64,000 nucleotides of DNA from Wolinella sp963540505. GTDB lineage: Bacteria; Campylobacterota; Campylobacteria; Campylobacterales; Helicobacteraceae. Each line of letters begins with the position of its first letter. Positions within the stretch are counted from its first letter, which is position 1. Shown here piece after piece: positions 1 through 8,360 of the stretch. Made by a program: the position numbers and the translations under genes. The notes beneath the pieces were generated by a model. It made no database searches and was not told where the DNA came from. It saw nothing but the letters and a program-made list of their open reading frames with translations. The DNA lies in assembly GCA_963540505.1 (NCBI GenBank), contig CAUTMV010000003.1, positions 134,708 through 198,707 on the forward strand. Reading direction: 5' to 3'.

Positions 1-757
1 AGCCAAGCTCGACATAAAGTGCGAGATTTTCCTGCGTGATGTTTCCGCTCGCCTCCAAAAGCACCCCAGCAGCATGACGCGCACGATATTTCGCGCACTC
101 CTCCAGGTCGTGCAGGTTCATATTGTCGCACATAATGATGTCCGCACCCGCCTCACACGCCTCTATCATCTGATGCACACTTTCGCATTCCACCTCAATC
201 CGACACGTCCAAGGAATCCGCGTGCGCGCCGTGGCGATAAACGCAGGCAGATCGTCGATATGCCTAAGGTGTGTGTCTTTTAGCATGAGGCAGTCATCAA
301 GTCCGAAGCGATGGTTGCTCCCGCCACCATTACGCACCGAATATTTCTCAAAACTACGCAAAAGCGGGCGCGTTTTGCGCGTGTCAAGAATCTTAAGCTT
401 ACTTCCTTTGGGCAGAATATCGACAAAACTTCTTGTGTGTGTGGCGATTCCGCTGCTGTGCTCTAACATATTTAAAAGCACGCGCTCGATTCTCACTATC
501 GTGCTAAAATCGCCACAAAGCTCCAAAAGCACGCTCGATTCCTCAAATTTCTCACCATCTTTATACAGATATTTCGCCTCGATTCCCGCAAGCGCGCACA
601 GCTCTTTGGCATAAACCTGCCCGGAGAAAATTCCAGAGCTTTTCGCCATCACAACGGCATGAGCCTCCAGCTTCATATCCATAAGCGCAAAGAGGTCGCC
701 CCGCCCCACGTCCTCGCGCAATGCTGCCGCAACAAAGCTCGTAATCTCATCTCTCAT
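1..757 (-). CDS. nadC: nicotinate-nucleotide pyrophosphorylase (quinolinate phosphoribosyltransferase), partial
   Basis: Converts quinolinate and PRPP to nicotinate mononucleotide in de novo NAD synthesis. Translating the minus strand from the ATG at 757 gives an open frame to the window edge (about 252 residues), so the C-terminus is cut off. The family hallmark region DTRKTRPLLRSFEKYSV is present near residue 140, followed by the NGGGSNHRFGL and DDCLMLKDTH motifs that bind substrate phosphates. The ATG overlaps the nadA stop as ATGA, so the two are translationally coupled. The order psd-nadA-nadC is that of Helicobacter pylori HP1357-HP1355. Confidence 0.95.
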   Translation of the reverse strand, partial: MRDEITSFVAAALREDVGRGDLFALMDMKLEAHAVVMAKSSGIFSGQVYAKELCALAGIEAKYLYKDGEKFEESSVLLELCGDFSTIVRIERVLLNMLEHSSGIATHTRSFVDILPKGSKLKILDTRKTRPLLRSFEKYSVRNGGGSNHRFGLDDCLMLKDTHLRHIDDLPAFIATARTRIPWTCRIEVECESVHQMIEACEAGADIIMCDNMNLHDLEECAKYRARHAAGVLLEASGNITQENLALYVELG

Positions 758-1773
758 GAAAGCTCCAGCATTCCATTTAGCGCGATTCTCGCCTCATTCG
801 CCACCTCATCACTCAGCAAAATCTCATTACCCCCGCCGCGCTCAAAAGCGCGCAACGCCGCTAAAACATCGCCCAGCGTCGTCTCATTCATCGTCGGGCA
901 CTCAGGGCGCGTGCTACTCAGCACATAGGTATTCTCCGCTCTCAGGCGATGGACAAAGTTATATTCCGTCCCCACCACAACCTTTTGTTCCAAAGGCAGG
1001 CTCTGCACATATTTAGCAAGCTGACTGGTCGAGCCCACGAAATCCGCCCTCTGCACCACGCTAGGGTCGCACTCGGGATGCACTGCGACCAAAATCCCCG
1101 GGAATCGCGCACGGAAAAACTCCACATCAGCAGGCGTGAAAAGCTGATGAACCGAGCAAAATCCATCATAACAGACAACATCCGCCTCAAGCACTTGCTC
1201 TTTGGTGCTGCTGCCTAACACAGCGGATTTTTGGGCGTTTTTATGCGCGAGATTCTGCCCTAAACACCGATCGGGTAAAAAGAAGATTTTTTTGCCCGAT
1301 TCTTGGGCTTTAGCCATGATTTTCCCCGCATTTGCCGAAGTGCAGATAAGCCCGCCCATCGCTCCGACTTTTGCTTTGATCTCTGCGCTTGAGTTGATAT
1401 AACTCAGAGGGAAAATCCCCTCGCGCGCGATTCCGTAGCTCTCTAAAAGCGCGATGGATTGATCAAAATATTGACTATCAATCATACGCGCCATGGAACA
1501 GCAGGCGATTTTAGGCATGATGACGCGCTTATTGGACGCAAGAATCTTCACACTCTCGCCCATAAATCTCACGCCGCAAAAGAGCACCGCCTCACAAGGG
1601 AAATCCACCACCTTGCGCGCAAGATCAAGGCTATCGCCAATAATATCCGCCACCTCGATCACTTCATCGCGCTGATAAAAATGGGCGGCAATGACGACAT
1701 TAAGCCGCTTTTTAAGCTCTATTATTTCAGTATGGATTCGTGCTGCTTGCGCTTTAGGTAAGGGAACTTCCAC
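754..1773 (-). CDS. nadA: quinolinate synthase A
   Basis: Condenses iminoaspartate with dihydroxyacetone phosphate to quinolinate, the step before NadC. It is a 339-residue protein of usual family length. The three cysteines expected to hold the 4Fe-4S cluster are seen in IACCSMA, HPEC and ECPTM, and the N-terminal AHFYQRDEV substrate motif is present. The start is GTG at 1773, directly after the psd stop codon, with AAGGAG nine bases upstream inside the end of psd. Its end overlaps nadC by ATGA. The gene sits in a tight minus-strand operon with bpt, psd and nadC. Confidence 0.96.
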   Translation of the reverse strand: MEVPLPKAQAARIHTEIIELKKRLNVVIAAHFYQRDEVIEVADIIGDSLDLARKVVDFPCEAVLFCGVRFMGESVKILASNKRVIMPKIACCSMARMIDSQYFDQSIALLESYGIAREGIFPLSYINSSAEIKAKVGAMGGLICTSANAGKIMAKAQESGKKIFFLPDRCLGQNLAHKNAQKSAVLGSSTKEQVLEADVVCYDGFCSVHQLFTPADVEFFRARFPGILVAVHPECDPSVVQRADFVGSTSQLAKYVQSLPLEQKVVVGTEYNFVHRLRAENTYVLSSTRPECPTMNETTLGDVLAALRAFERGGGNEILLSDEVANEARIALNGMLELS

Positions 1774-2565
1774 CTATTCACTCTCCTTGGTCGCAATCGC
1801 ATCGCCATAGTGCACGCGTGCGCCCTCTTTGGGCGAGAAATTCCAATTTTGCGTAAAAAGGAGAATCGTCGAGCCCATCTTAAATAGCCCAATTTCCTGA
1901 GCTTTTTTAAGCTTAATGGGGGAATCGTAGCGATAAACCGCGTTACCCGCCTTGACGTTTGTTTTGATACGCGGCTCAAAATAGAGCGCCATCTGTCCGA
2001 CATTAAGCGCGCCCACAGCGACAAAATAGAGTGTCTCGCCCCACTCATCACGGCATTTTAGCACCACGCGTTCATTGCGCACAAAAAGCCGCGCATTCTT
2101 CCGTAACGAAGGCGTATTCACAGGGAGCAAAACTCCGCTAAAATAGCGACACTCAAGCACTAAAAGATCGCAAGGCGCATGAAAGCGATGATAATCTTTG
2201 GGTGAGAGGTAGAAATTGACATACTCATAGCTCTGCTCGAGCTCTTCGCCCAGAAGCTCACTCACGGGGTATTCCATGCCTTTAATCTGCAACGCCTTGC
2301 CATCAATGCTCTTCCCTCGCGCCATAATAAGGGAATCACACGGCGAAATGAGGGCTTTTTGCTCCGCATCAAAGGGGCGATTCCTAATGAGGCTGCGCGT
2401 GAAAAGGGCATTTAGCGTCGGATAGGAATCAAGCGTGTCAAACTCGCTCATATCAATCTTGAAATAGCGCACGTATAGGCTATTTAAGGCATTTTGCACT
2501 ATGCGCGGGAAGGGGTAATTTGCGATGCGACCAAATAGCCGCGAGAGGTAGTTGCTCCATTTCAT
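1774..2565 (-). CDS. psd: phosphatidylserine decarboxylase proenzyme
   Basis: Makes phosphatidylethanolamine from phosphatidylserine at the inner membrane. The self-cleavage site that yields the pyruvoyl-bearing alpha chain appears as KMGST near the C-terminus (LGST in most homologues, Met here), and the conserved YHRFHAP histidine motif lies in the middle. I place the start at the ATG at 2565 rather than an upstream ATG at 2589, because AAGGAG lies eight bases before 2565 and the ATG overlaps the bpt stop as ATGA. Length is then 263 residues, close to the H. pylori enzyme. Confidence 0.94.
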   Translation of the reverse strand: MKWSNYLSRLFGRIANYPFPRIVQNALNSLYVRYFKIDMSEFDTLDSYPTLNALFTRSLIRNRPFDAEQKALISPCDSLIMARGKSIDGKALQIKGMEYPVSELLGEELEQSYEYVNFYLSPKDYHRFHAPCDLLVLECRYFSGVLLPVNTPSLRKNARLFVRNERVVLKCRDEWGETLYFVAVGALNVGQMALYFEPRIKTNVKAGNAVYRYDSPIKLKKAQEIGLFKMGSTILLFTQNWNFSPKEGARVHYGDAIATKESE

Positions 2566-3317
2566 CTGTCTTCTCCTTGTGAAATCCAATCTGCGAATTC
2601 GTGGGGTTGTGGCTCGTTGCGTAAAATCTCATAGGGGGCGAAACGCTCCTTATATCCCATGCTGTGATGATTTTTAATCCAATAGCCGGGGTAAAAATAG
2701 GCGATCTTCAGCCCTTTTGCAATCTCTAATTGCTTAAGAATCGAAAAAATCCCGAGGGAGAGATCGCCATATTCGTGGTCATAGAAGCAATAGACTGCGG
2801 AGATCGATTCCCTCAAAATATCCACAAGTGCGATTCCTACGAGTTTCTCATCGCGATAATAGGCGAATTCATACCCAAACTCCTCCGCACCCTCCACAAA
2901 CATCTCATAATAACTCTCTGCCGTGATGGGCGTGTATTCCCAGCCTTTTTTATGGTTCATGTGCTGATGATAGCGCTCATAGAGCTCCAAGTGAGCCTGA
3001 GTAATCATCGGACGCTGTATCATCACGACGGTCTCCTTGTTTTTTGCGAGCACGCGCTTAAAAGAGCGCGAGGGCTCAAACACCTGCACCTCTTTGCGCA
3101 CCGAAATGCACTCTTTGCACGTTTTACAAATCGGGACGAAGAAATATTTCCCAAAGCGTCTCCAACCCCGCTCCAAGAGCGTCTGATAAAGTTCAATCGA
3201 GCAAGATTGTATGTGAAAATATCGAAAAAGTGAATACTGCTGCGGAAGATAGCTACAAGGCTTCTCCTTGGGGATAAACTCAATAATACTCTCCTGCCGC
3301 GCATGTATCTTATCCAA
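2562..3317 (-). CDS. bpt: aspartate/glutamate leucyltransferase
   Basis: Transfers leucine from Leu-tRNA to proteins with N-terminal Asp or Glu, creating N-degrons for ClpS/ClpAP. The protein has the family pattern CSYLPQQYSLFRY at the N-terminus, a cysteine-rich CKTCKECISVR motif, and YFYPGYWIKNHHSMGYK near the C-terminus. No ATG fits. A TTG at 3317 has GGAGGAG five bases upstream and gives a gene that starts just after the mltC stop; another TTG at 3350 would overlap mltC and lacks such a site. The enzyme is common in Campylobacter and, as I recall, not in H. pylori. Confidence 0.88.
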   Translation of the reverse strand: MDKIHARQESIIEFIPKEKPCSYLPQQYSLFRYFHIQSCSIELYQTLLERGWRRFGKYFFVPICKTCKECISVRKEVQVFEPSRSFKRVLAKNKETVVMIQRPMITQAHLELYERYHQHMNHKKGWEYTPITAESYYEMFVEGAEEFGYEFAYYRDEKLVGIALVDILRESISAVYCFYDHEYGDLSLGIFSILKQLEIAKGLKIAYFYPGYWIKNHHSMGYKERFAPYEILRNEPQPHEFADWISQGEDR

Positions 3318-3330
3318 AAACTCCTCCGTT

Positions 3331-4533
3331 CTAGGAGCGAGGGTGCGCAATAAAATTGCGCTTGGCCTCAGTTACTTTTCGCAGATAGTTGCGCGTCTCT
3401 TCGTAAGGGAGCGACGTGCGGAGCTTACGATAGATCTCTTGGGGCGGTTGGGCGTTGATTTTATCCACCGCACGGGCGCGATTCCCATCAAACGTCCTCA
3501 GCACATTTCCGCTCCCCGTATTATACGCTGCAATCACGCAATATTCGAGGCTCTGTGGATTCCTGATTCCCGCCAGATAGCGCGTATGAAGGATTTTAAG
3601 ATACATCGTGCCATAGCGCACATTCGTATCGGGGTCAAAAAGCTGCGAGCGTGTCGGCACGCCATCTCGCCCATGCAACCCTCGATGAGCGTCCCGCCCC
3701 GCGCTTTGAGGCACGACCTGCATGAGCCCATACGCGGGAATCGAACTTACGGCATAGGGATTGAAGCTGCTCTCACTCTGAATAATCGCAAGCACCAACG
3801 CCTCGCTAACCCCGTGCAGACGCGCGTATTTCTTCACAATATCGCCATATTTCGCGCTTTTCACGCGATTATATTCGCGCGTCATGTGAAAATGGACGTA
3901 ATGCACAATCTGTGCGTCTGCGGTGCGAGTTTTGAGCTGATTATTAATCAGATAATCCGCGTAGCGACCCGCGCGCCATTCATAGAGGACGACTTTTTGT
4001 TCATGATCTTTGACTAGCCCCGCCAAATAGGGCTTCCCCTGAAAACTTACCTCTTTATCCGAATAGAGATCCACCCCTTCGGGATTCTCAGGCGTTAGCA
4101 GCGTCGTTACAATAGCTTTTTTGAGCGATTCCTTAGGATTTTGAGAATCGATCGTCTCAACTGTGATTTCGCCTTTTTCAAAATCAACCAAAGCGCGACT
4201 TTTATAAGAATCGGTATATTTTACATAAACCTTCTGACTCGCGCTTTTGCTCTCTTTTTTTCCCCATTTTTTGGAAATCTCCCCCACAAAAGCTTCAAAA
4301 ACCTGCTTGAAATTAACCTGAAAATTCTGTGTATCTTTTAGCAGTGCTTGAGGATTTTTTTCATAATAAGTAGCTTTTTGTTTAGCAAAAGATTTCGCTG
4401 TCGCAGTGGGGTTAGAGGAAAGAGCCACTCGCGTAACGGTGCGATAATCATGCACCGAGCAACCTAAAAAGGCAAACAGCCCCACAAAAAGCAGAGCAAA
4501 ATATTCCGCACCGTGCTTTAGCTTCAAATTCAC
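3331..4533 (-). CDS. mltC: membrane-bound lytic murein transglycosylase C-like lipoprotein
   Basis: Cleaves peptidoglycan glycan strands in the periplasm with 1,6-anhydro product formation. A lipoprotein signal peptide ends at FAFLGCS (Cys near residue 25), followed by an MltC-type N-terminal domain of about 200 residues and an SLT domain. The catalytic glutamate lies in IIQSESSFNP, followed by AYGLMQVVP and AAYNTGSGNV, all SLT signatures. The 400-residue length matches MltC better than the longer Slt70. It lies seven bases downstream of the DJ-1 gene and ends 13 bases before the bpt start. Confidence 0.9.
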   Translation of the reverse strand: MNLKLKHGAEYFALLFVGLFAFLGCSVHDYRTVTRVALSSNPTATAKSFAKQKATYYEKNPQALLKDTQNFQVNFKQVFEAFVGEISKKWGKKESKSASQKVYVKYTDSYKSRALVDFEKGEITVETIDSQNPKESLKKAIVTTLLTPENPEGVDLYSDKEVSFQGKPYLAGLVKDHEQKVVLYEWRAGRYADYLINNQLKTRTADAQIVHYVHFHMTREYNRVKSAKYGDIVKKYARLHGVSEALVLAIIQSESSFNPYAVSSIPAYGLMQVVPQSAGRDAHRGLHGRDGVPTRSQLFDPDTNVRYGTMYLKILHTRYLAGIRNPQSLEYCVIAAYNTGSGNVLRTFDGNRARAVDKINAQPPQEIYRKLRTSLPYEETRNYLRKVTEAKRNFIAHPRS

Positions 4534-4539
4534 CGCCGC

Positions 4540-5094
4540 CTAGAGATCATTTGCCAACATCGCACGTGCCACTTCATCGCGTTTCTCCTTATTAAAGAGA
4601 CGCTCCACCAGTGTGAGCGAAAAGACAAGCGCGCTCCCCGGACCCCTTGATGTGATGATGTGATCTGCCTCCACCACGCGATCATTTAGGTATTCTCCGC
4701 CGGGAATCTTCTCCTCCACGCTCGGATAGCATGTATATTTTGTGAGCGCGATTCCCGCCTCGCTAAGTGCATAAGGAGCCGCACAAATCGCCGCCACAAA
4801 TCGCTTGCGCTCATTTAGATTGCAAATCATCGCCTGAACGAGCTTGTGATTTGCAAGAGCCAGCGTGCCACCCCAACCGCCGGGAAGCACCACCATATCG
4901 ATATTCTGTGGCTCGATTAGCTCCATTTTGGTATCTGGACGGATAAAAATCCCGCCTTGGGATTCCACCAATTCCGTGGAATCAAGCCCTGCGACGACCA
5001 CTTTCGCACCTGCACGGCGCAAAACATCAATGATACTAATCGCCTCAAGCTCCTCAAACCCTTTGGCTAGCGGGACTACGACCACTTTTTGCAC
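4540..5094 (-). CDS. DJ-1/YajL family protein
   Basis: A 184-residue protein of the DJ-1/PfpI superfamily, members of which are redox-sensitive chaperones or glyoxalase/deglycase-type enzymes. Visible are the N-terminal FEELEAISIIDVLRRAGA region with the conserved glutamate, VVLPGGWGG, and the nucleophile elbow AAICAAPYAL with the reactive cysteine. The start is GTG at 5094, which overlaps the efp stop (TAGTG); AGAAGG lies seven bases upstream. The exact substrate cannot be told from sequence. It lies in a run efp - DJ-1 - mltC - bpt with almost no spacing. Confidence 0.88.
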   Translation of the reverse strand: MQKVVVVPLAKGFEELEAISIIDVLRRAGAKVVVAGLDSTELVESQGGIFIRPDTKMELIEPQNIDMVVLPGGWGGTLALANHKLVQAMICNLNERKRFVAAICAAPYALSEAGIALTKYTCYPSVEEKIPGGEYLNDRVVEADHIITSRGPGSALVFSLTLVERLFNKEKRDEVARAMLANDL

Positions 5095-5657
5095 TATTTT
5101 ACCTTCTCTATATATTCGCCAAGCTCGGTATTGACCCGCACCATATCGCCCTCAAGCACATGGTAAGGAATCTGTATCACCGCACCCGTCTCCAAAGTCG
5201 CCGGCTTGCGACTTCCACTTGATGTATCGCCTTTGAAATTCGGCGGCGTCTCCACAATCTTCAGCTCGACCACTTGAGGCACATCGACAGAAATCGCCTT
5301 GCCGTTGTGAAAAAGAACGGACACGCTCATGCCATCAATCATCCATCTCGCCACATCGCCCACCTGGTCATCGCTAAGCGCGATCTGCTCGTAGCTCTCA
5401 ACGTCCATGAACTGGAAGAGGTCGCCATCATGATAGAGGTATTGCATGCTTCGCTCTTGCAAATTCGGCTCTTCACATTTATCGCCCGCGTGGAACGTCT
5501 TCTCCAGCACGCGCCCATCGAGGAAAGACTTCATCTTCACACGCACGAACGCCGCACCCTTGCCGGGCTTCACGTGTTGGTATTCGGTAATCCGATACGG
5601 AACACCCTCCAGTTCAACCTTTAAACCTTTTTTTAAATCACCCATTGAATACGCCAT
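5094..5657 (-). CDS. efp: translation elongation factor P
   Basis: Binds stalled ribosomes between the P and E sites and helps form Pro-Pro bonds. The protein (187 residues) has the three-barrel EF-P fold signature: HVKPGKGAAFVR with the tip lysine (Lys33, usually modified), TFHAGDKCEEP, and the C-terminal GDTSSGSRKPATLETGA segment. The start is ATG at 5657 with GAGGAG upstream; a TTG one codon earlier is less likely. The order rotamase-fba-efp matches H. pylori HP0175-HP0177, although here fba and efp are separated by 150 bases. Confidence 0.97.
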   Translation of the reverse strand: MAYSMGDLKKGLKVELEGVPYRITEYQHVKPGKGAAFVRVKMKSFLDGRVLEKTFHAGDKCEEPNLQERSMQYLYHDGDLFQFMDVESYEQIALSDDQVGDVARWMIDGMSVSVLFHNGKAISVDVPQVVELKIVETPPNFKGDTSSGSRKPATLETGAVIQIPYHVLEGDMVRVNTELGEYIEKVK

Positions 5658-5673
5658 CAAAACTCCTCACAAA

Positions 5674-5679
5674 ATAATA
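5674..5679 (-). promoter_or_regulatory. possible -10 element for efp
   Basis: TATTAT on the minus strand 16 bases upstream of the efp start. The -35 region is not recognisable, which is usual for sigma-70 promoters of this group. Assigned by position and similarity only. Confidence 0.3.
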
Positions 5680-5807
5680 GACGAGAATCACAAAAGCTCT
5701 CGCCGTGTAGATTCCCACAATCGCGCCCATTTCAAATCCTGCGCAAAATCGCTTCGATGGATTCCGCCATTTTGGCGAGATTCCCACACTAAAGCTAAAT
5801 GGATTGT

Positions 5808-6734
5808 TTAATTAATTTTCCCCGCACTGCCTAGAATCTGCATACGCTCAACTATCACGCTCTTCATCGCCTTCATCGCAGGAGTGAAGAATTTTCGCAA
5901 ATCAAACTGCGTATTATCCTCATTCGCGACCTTTCGCACCTCCGCCATGAACGCAATCCTAAGATCCGTATCGGTATTGACTTTGTTGATTCCGCCTTTA
6001 ACCGCCTCTTTCAAAAAGGCAAACGGCACACCCTTACTTCCCTTGAGATCCCCACCCGTGCTAAGAAATGCCTCTTTCACATAATCGGGAATCGCACTCG
6101 CACCATGAAGCACCAACGGGATATTTGTGCGGCGTTTTACCTCTTGCAGGCGCTCAAAATCAAGCTTTGGCTCGCCCTTAAATTTAAACGCCCCATGACT
6201 GGTTCCAATCGCGGGCGCGAGGAAATCCACGCCGCTCTCTTTGACAAACTGCTCCGCCTCTGCGGGATTAACAAGCACCGCGTCTTTTTCATTGACGCTG
6301 ATGTTATCTTCGATTCCCATGAGTCGCCCAAGCTCCGCCTCCACGCTCACACCGCACGCATGCGCCATCTCCACGACGCGTTTAGTCTCGTGGAGATTTT
6401 CGGCAAAAGGGTGGTGACTCGCATCAATCATAACGGACGTGAAGCCCGCTCTAACCGCCTTTGCACAGCTCTCATAGCTCGTGCCGTGATCCAAATGAAG
6501 TGCTACAGGAATATGCGGGAATCGAGCCGATAAAAGCCGAACAAGCCCGACTGCAACGTCGATTCCCATATATTTAATCGCACCCTCGCTCGCCTGCACA
6601 ATAATCGGGGAATCCGCCTCATTAGCCGCCTCAAAAATAGCATTCAACATCTCAAAATCGACAAAATTAAACGCCCCGACGCCATAGCCCTCTTTGTGTG
6701 CCTTTTGTAAAATCTCACTCCCGCTTCTTAGCAT
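5808..6734 (-). CDS. fba: class II fructose-1,6-bisphosphate aldolase
   Basis: Zinc-dependent aldolase of glycolysis and gluconeogenesis; in the Helicobacter lineage probably mainly gluconeogenic. It has 308 residues, as expected. Zinc and catalytic motifs are seen: LHLDHGTSYE, the TSHGAFKF histidine, LVLHGASAIP, and GGINKVNTDTDLR for the substrate phosphate. ATG at 6734 has AAGGAG seven bases upstream. It follows the rotamase gene by 19 bases and the two are probably co-transcribed. Confidence 0.97.
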   Translation of the reverse strand: MLRSGSEILQKAHKEGYGVGAFNFVDFEMLNAIFEAANEADSPIIVQASEGAIKYMGIDVAVGLVRLLSARFPHIPVALHLDHGTSYESCAKAVRAGFTSVMIDASHHPFAENLHETKRVVEMAHACGVSVEAELGRLMGIEDNISVNEKDAVLVNPAEAEQFVKESGVDFLAPAIGTSHGAFKFKGEPKLDFERLQEVKRRTNIPLVLHGASAIPDYVKEAFLSTGGDLKGSKGVPFAFLKEAVKGGINKVNTDTDLRIAFMAEVRKVANEDNTQFDLRKFFTPAMKAMKSVIVERMQILGSAGKIN

Positions 6735-6753
6735 GACTACTCCTTAGAGGCGA

Positions 6754-7566
6754 CTACTTGAACGTAACTTGCGCTTTATCTCTTAGCTTTTTGGCAATCT
6801 CGGAGACATGCTCTCTGAACTTCTGAAGTCGCAAATTCTGCTCAATTTGTGGCTTGACCTCTTCAAAGGAGAGCACGCCTTGAGGCTTCTTGTCATCTAC
6901 TAAAATCACATGGTAGCCAAACTGCGTTTTCACGGGCGTTTTAGTATATGTGCCCTTTTTAAGCGCAAACGCCGCATTGGCAAATTCAGGCACCATCTGC
7001 TCTTTGCTAAACCAGCCTAGATCACCGCCGCTAGCCGCACCAGGATCTTTTGATTTGCTCTTTGCAAGCTCGCTAAACTTCTCGCCCAGCTTCGCACCCG
7101 CTTTGCCCAGCTCGGCAATAATCGCTTTTGCCTCTTTTTCGCTCTCGACTAGAATATGCTTCGCACTTACGGTTTCAGGCTGAGTGAAACGCTCTTTGTT
7201 TTCATTATAAAAGGCGCGAATATCTCCTTCAGCGACCTTGAGGCTGTCGATTTGCTTTCGCATCCACACCTCAAGCATCAAATCCTCTTTGCTCTCCTCA
7301 AGTGCCTCTTTAAAAGCCTTATCGTTTTGGATTCCCTCTTTTTTTGCCTGTTTAGCGAGCAATTTTCGTTCGATTGCCTGACTTAACACCTGCTTTTGAA
7401 CCTCTTGTGGAAGCTGCTCGTAGCTCACGCCCGGACTTCCGCGCAACACCATCGCAATGTCCTTATCACCGACCTCTTCGCCATCAACAATCGCCAATGT
7501 TTTCGCGCTTGCACCCGCGCCAAAAAGCAACACCGCTAACACCGCACTACTGAATAATTTACTCAT
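6754..7566 (-). CDS. periplasmic peptidyl-prolyl cis-trans isomerase, PEB4/HP0175-like
   Basis: A SurA/parvulin-type chaperone exported to the periplasm, where the Campylobacter homologue PEB4 (Cj0596) assists outer-membrane proteins and adhesion. The signal peptide is MSKLFSSAVLAVLLFGAGASA, followed by a helical SurA-like N domain and a rotamase domain at about residues 130-225 with the motifs AKHILV, GGDLGWF, MVPEFANAAFAL and TQFGYHVI. The start is ATG at 7566: GGAG lies nine bases upstream, within a longer frame that begins at 7578. First gene of the fba operon. Confidence 0.93.
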   Translation of the reverse strand: MSKLFSSAVLAVLLFGAGASAKTLAIVDGEEVGDKDIAMVLRGSPGVSYEQLPQEVQKQVLSQAIERKLLAKQAKKEGIQNDKAFKEALEESKEDLMLEVWMRKQIDSLKVAEGDIRAFYNENKERFTQPETVSAKHILVESEKEAKAIIAELGKAGAKLGEKFSELAKSKSKDPGAASGGDLGWFSKEQMVPEFANAAFALKKGTYTKTPVKTQFGYHVILVDDKKPQGVLSFEEVKPQIEQNLRLQKFREHVSEIAKKLRDKAQVTFK

Positions 7567-7599
7567 TTCCGTCTCCATGTTTTAAAATCAATGCGCACC

Positions 7600-7609
7600 A
7601 TTGTAATAT
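7600..7609. promoter_or_regulatory. overlapping divergent -10 elements (rotamase gene / EI24 gene)
   Basis: TACAAT on the minus strand (7600-7605) faces the rotamase gene, and TAATAT on the plus strand (7604-7609) faces the EI24-like gene. The two boxes overlap in an 80-base divergent spacer, so binding of polymerase to one would block the other. Called from position and resemblance to sigma-70 -10 boxes. Confidence 0.4.
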
Positions 7610-7646
7610 AACGCGACTTAAATGCCATTTTCTCATAAGGATTTTC

Positions 7647-8360
7647 ATGCACGATTATGATTTGCGCTCAATTTTTCAGCGTGCGTGGCGCGATGCACGC
7701 TCGCCCTCCATGCTACTTTTAGCCCTTTTGCCCCTTTTAATCAGCGCGTTGATCGCTTATGTGAGCTTTGGAGCGGTGGATCTAGCCCTCAAAGAGTGGC
7801 TTAGGACGATTCTTGATTCCCATACGCTCTATGCGTGGGTAGAATCGTTACTCTCACATCTGCTTAATCTCGTCTCATTTATGGGAATTCTCCTGGTGGC
7901 GATCTTCCTTGTCCTCATCGTGCAGCTATTTTTGGGGGTCTTTTACGCCCCGATTATCATTAGATTTGTCCATGCACGCTACTACTCGGAACTAAAGCTA
8001 AGCAGTGGGGAATCGCTCCTCTCTTCACTGCGCGAATTTGCAAAAATCCTCTCCAAATTCCTTATCGGGCTGTGCGCATGCATTCCTCTGGGCTTTATCC
8101 CGTTTTTTGGGACGCTCATTTGGGCATTGCTCTTTTTTTACTTTTTTTATCACACCATGATGCTCGATGTGTCGGAATCGATTCTCACAAAGGGGCAAAG
8201 AGCGGAGCTTGAACGCAAAAAGAGATGGGAAATGCGCCGATTCTTAGCAGGAATCTACCTTCTAGGGTTTATCCCGCTTCTCAATCTCTTTACACCCATT
8301 TTTCAGATTCTTCTGCTTACACATTTTTTAATGTGCCAAAAAAGAGAGCTATTTTCCTAA
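7647..8360 (+). CDS. EI24/CysZ-like integral membrane protein
   Basis: A 237-residue hydrophobic protein with four to six membrane segments (about residues 22-45, 67-108, 132-165 and 200-235). The pattern of long hairpin hydrophobic stretches with FLGVFYAPIIIRFVH and PLGFIPFFGTLIWALLFFYF resembles the EI24 (CysZ) family; CysZ transports sulfate, but a transport role is not shown here because sulfate-assimilation genes are absent nearby. It is the only plus-strand gene in the first 13 kb, and its last 12 bases overlap the 3' end of mnmE convergently. Confidence 0.65.
   Translation: MHDYDLRSIFQRAWRDARSPSMLLLALLPLLISALIAYVSFGAVDLALKEWLRTILDSHTLYAWVESLLSHLLNLVSFMGILLVAIFLVLIVQLFLGVFYAPIIIRFVHARYYSELKLSSGESLLSSLREFAKILSKFLIGLCACIPLGFIPFFGTLIWALLFFYFFYHTMMLDVSESILTKGQRAELERKKRWEMRRFLAGIYLLGFIPLLNLFTPIFQILLLTHFLMCQKRELFS

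Noticed and set aside
3268..4017. A 249-codon plus-strand open frame
   Set aside because: Antisense to bpt and mltC; a shadow of their codon bias.
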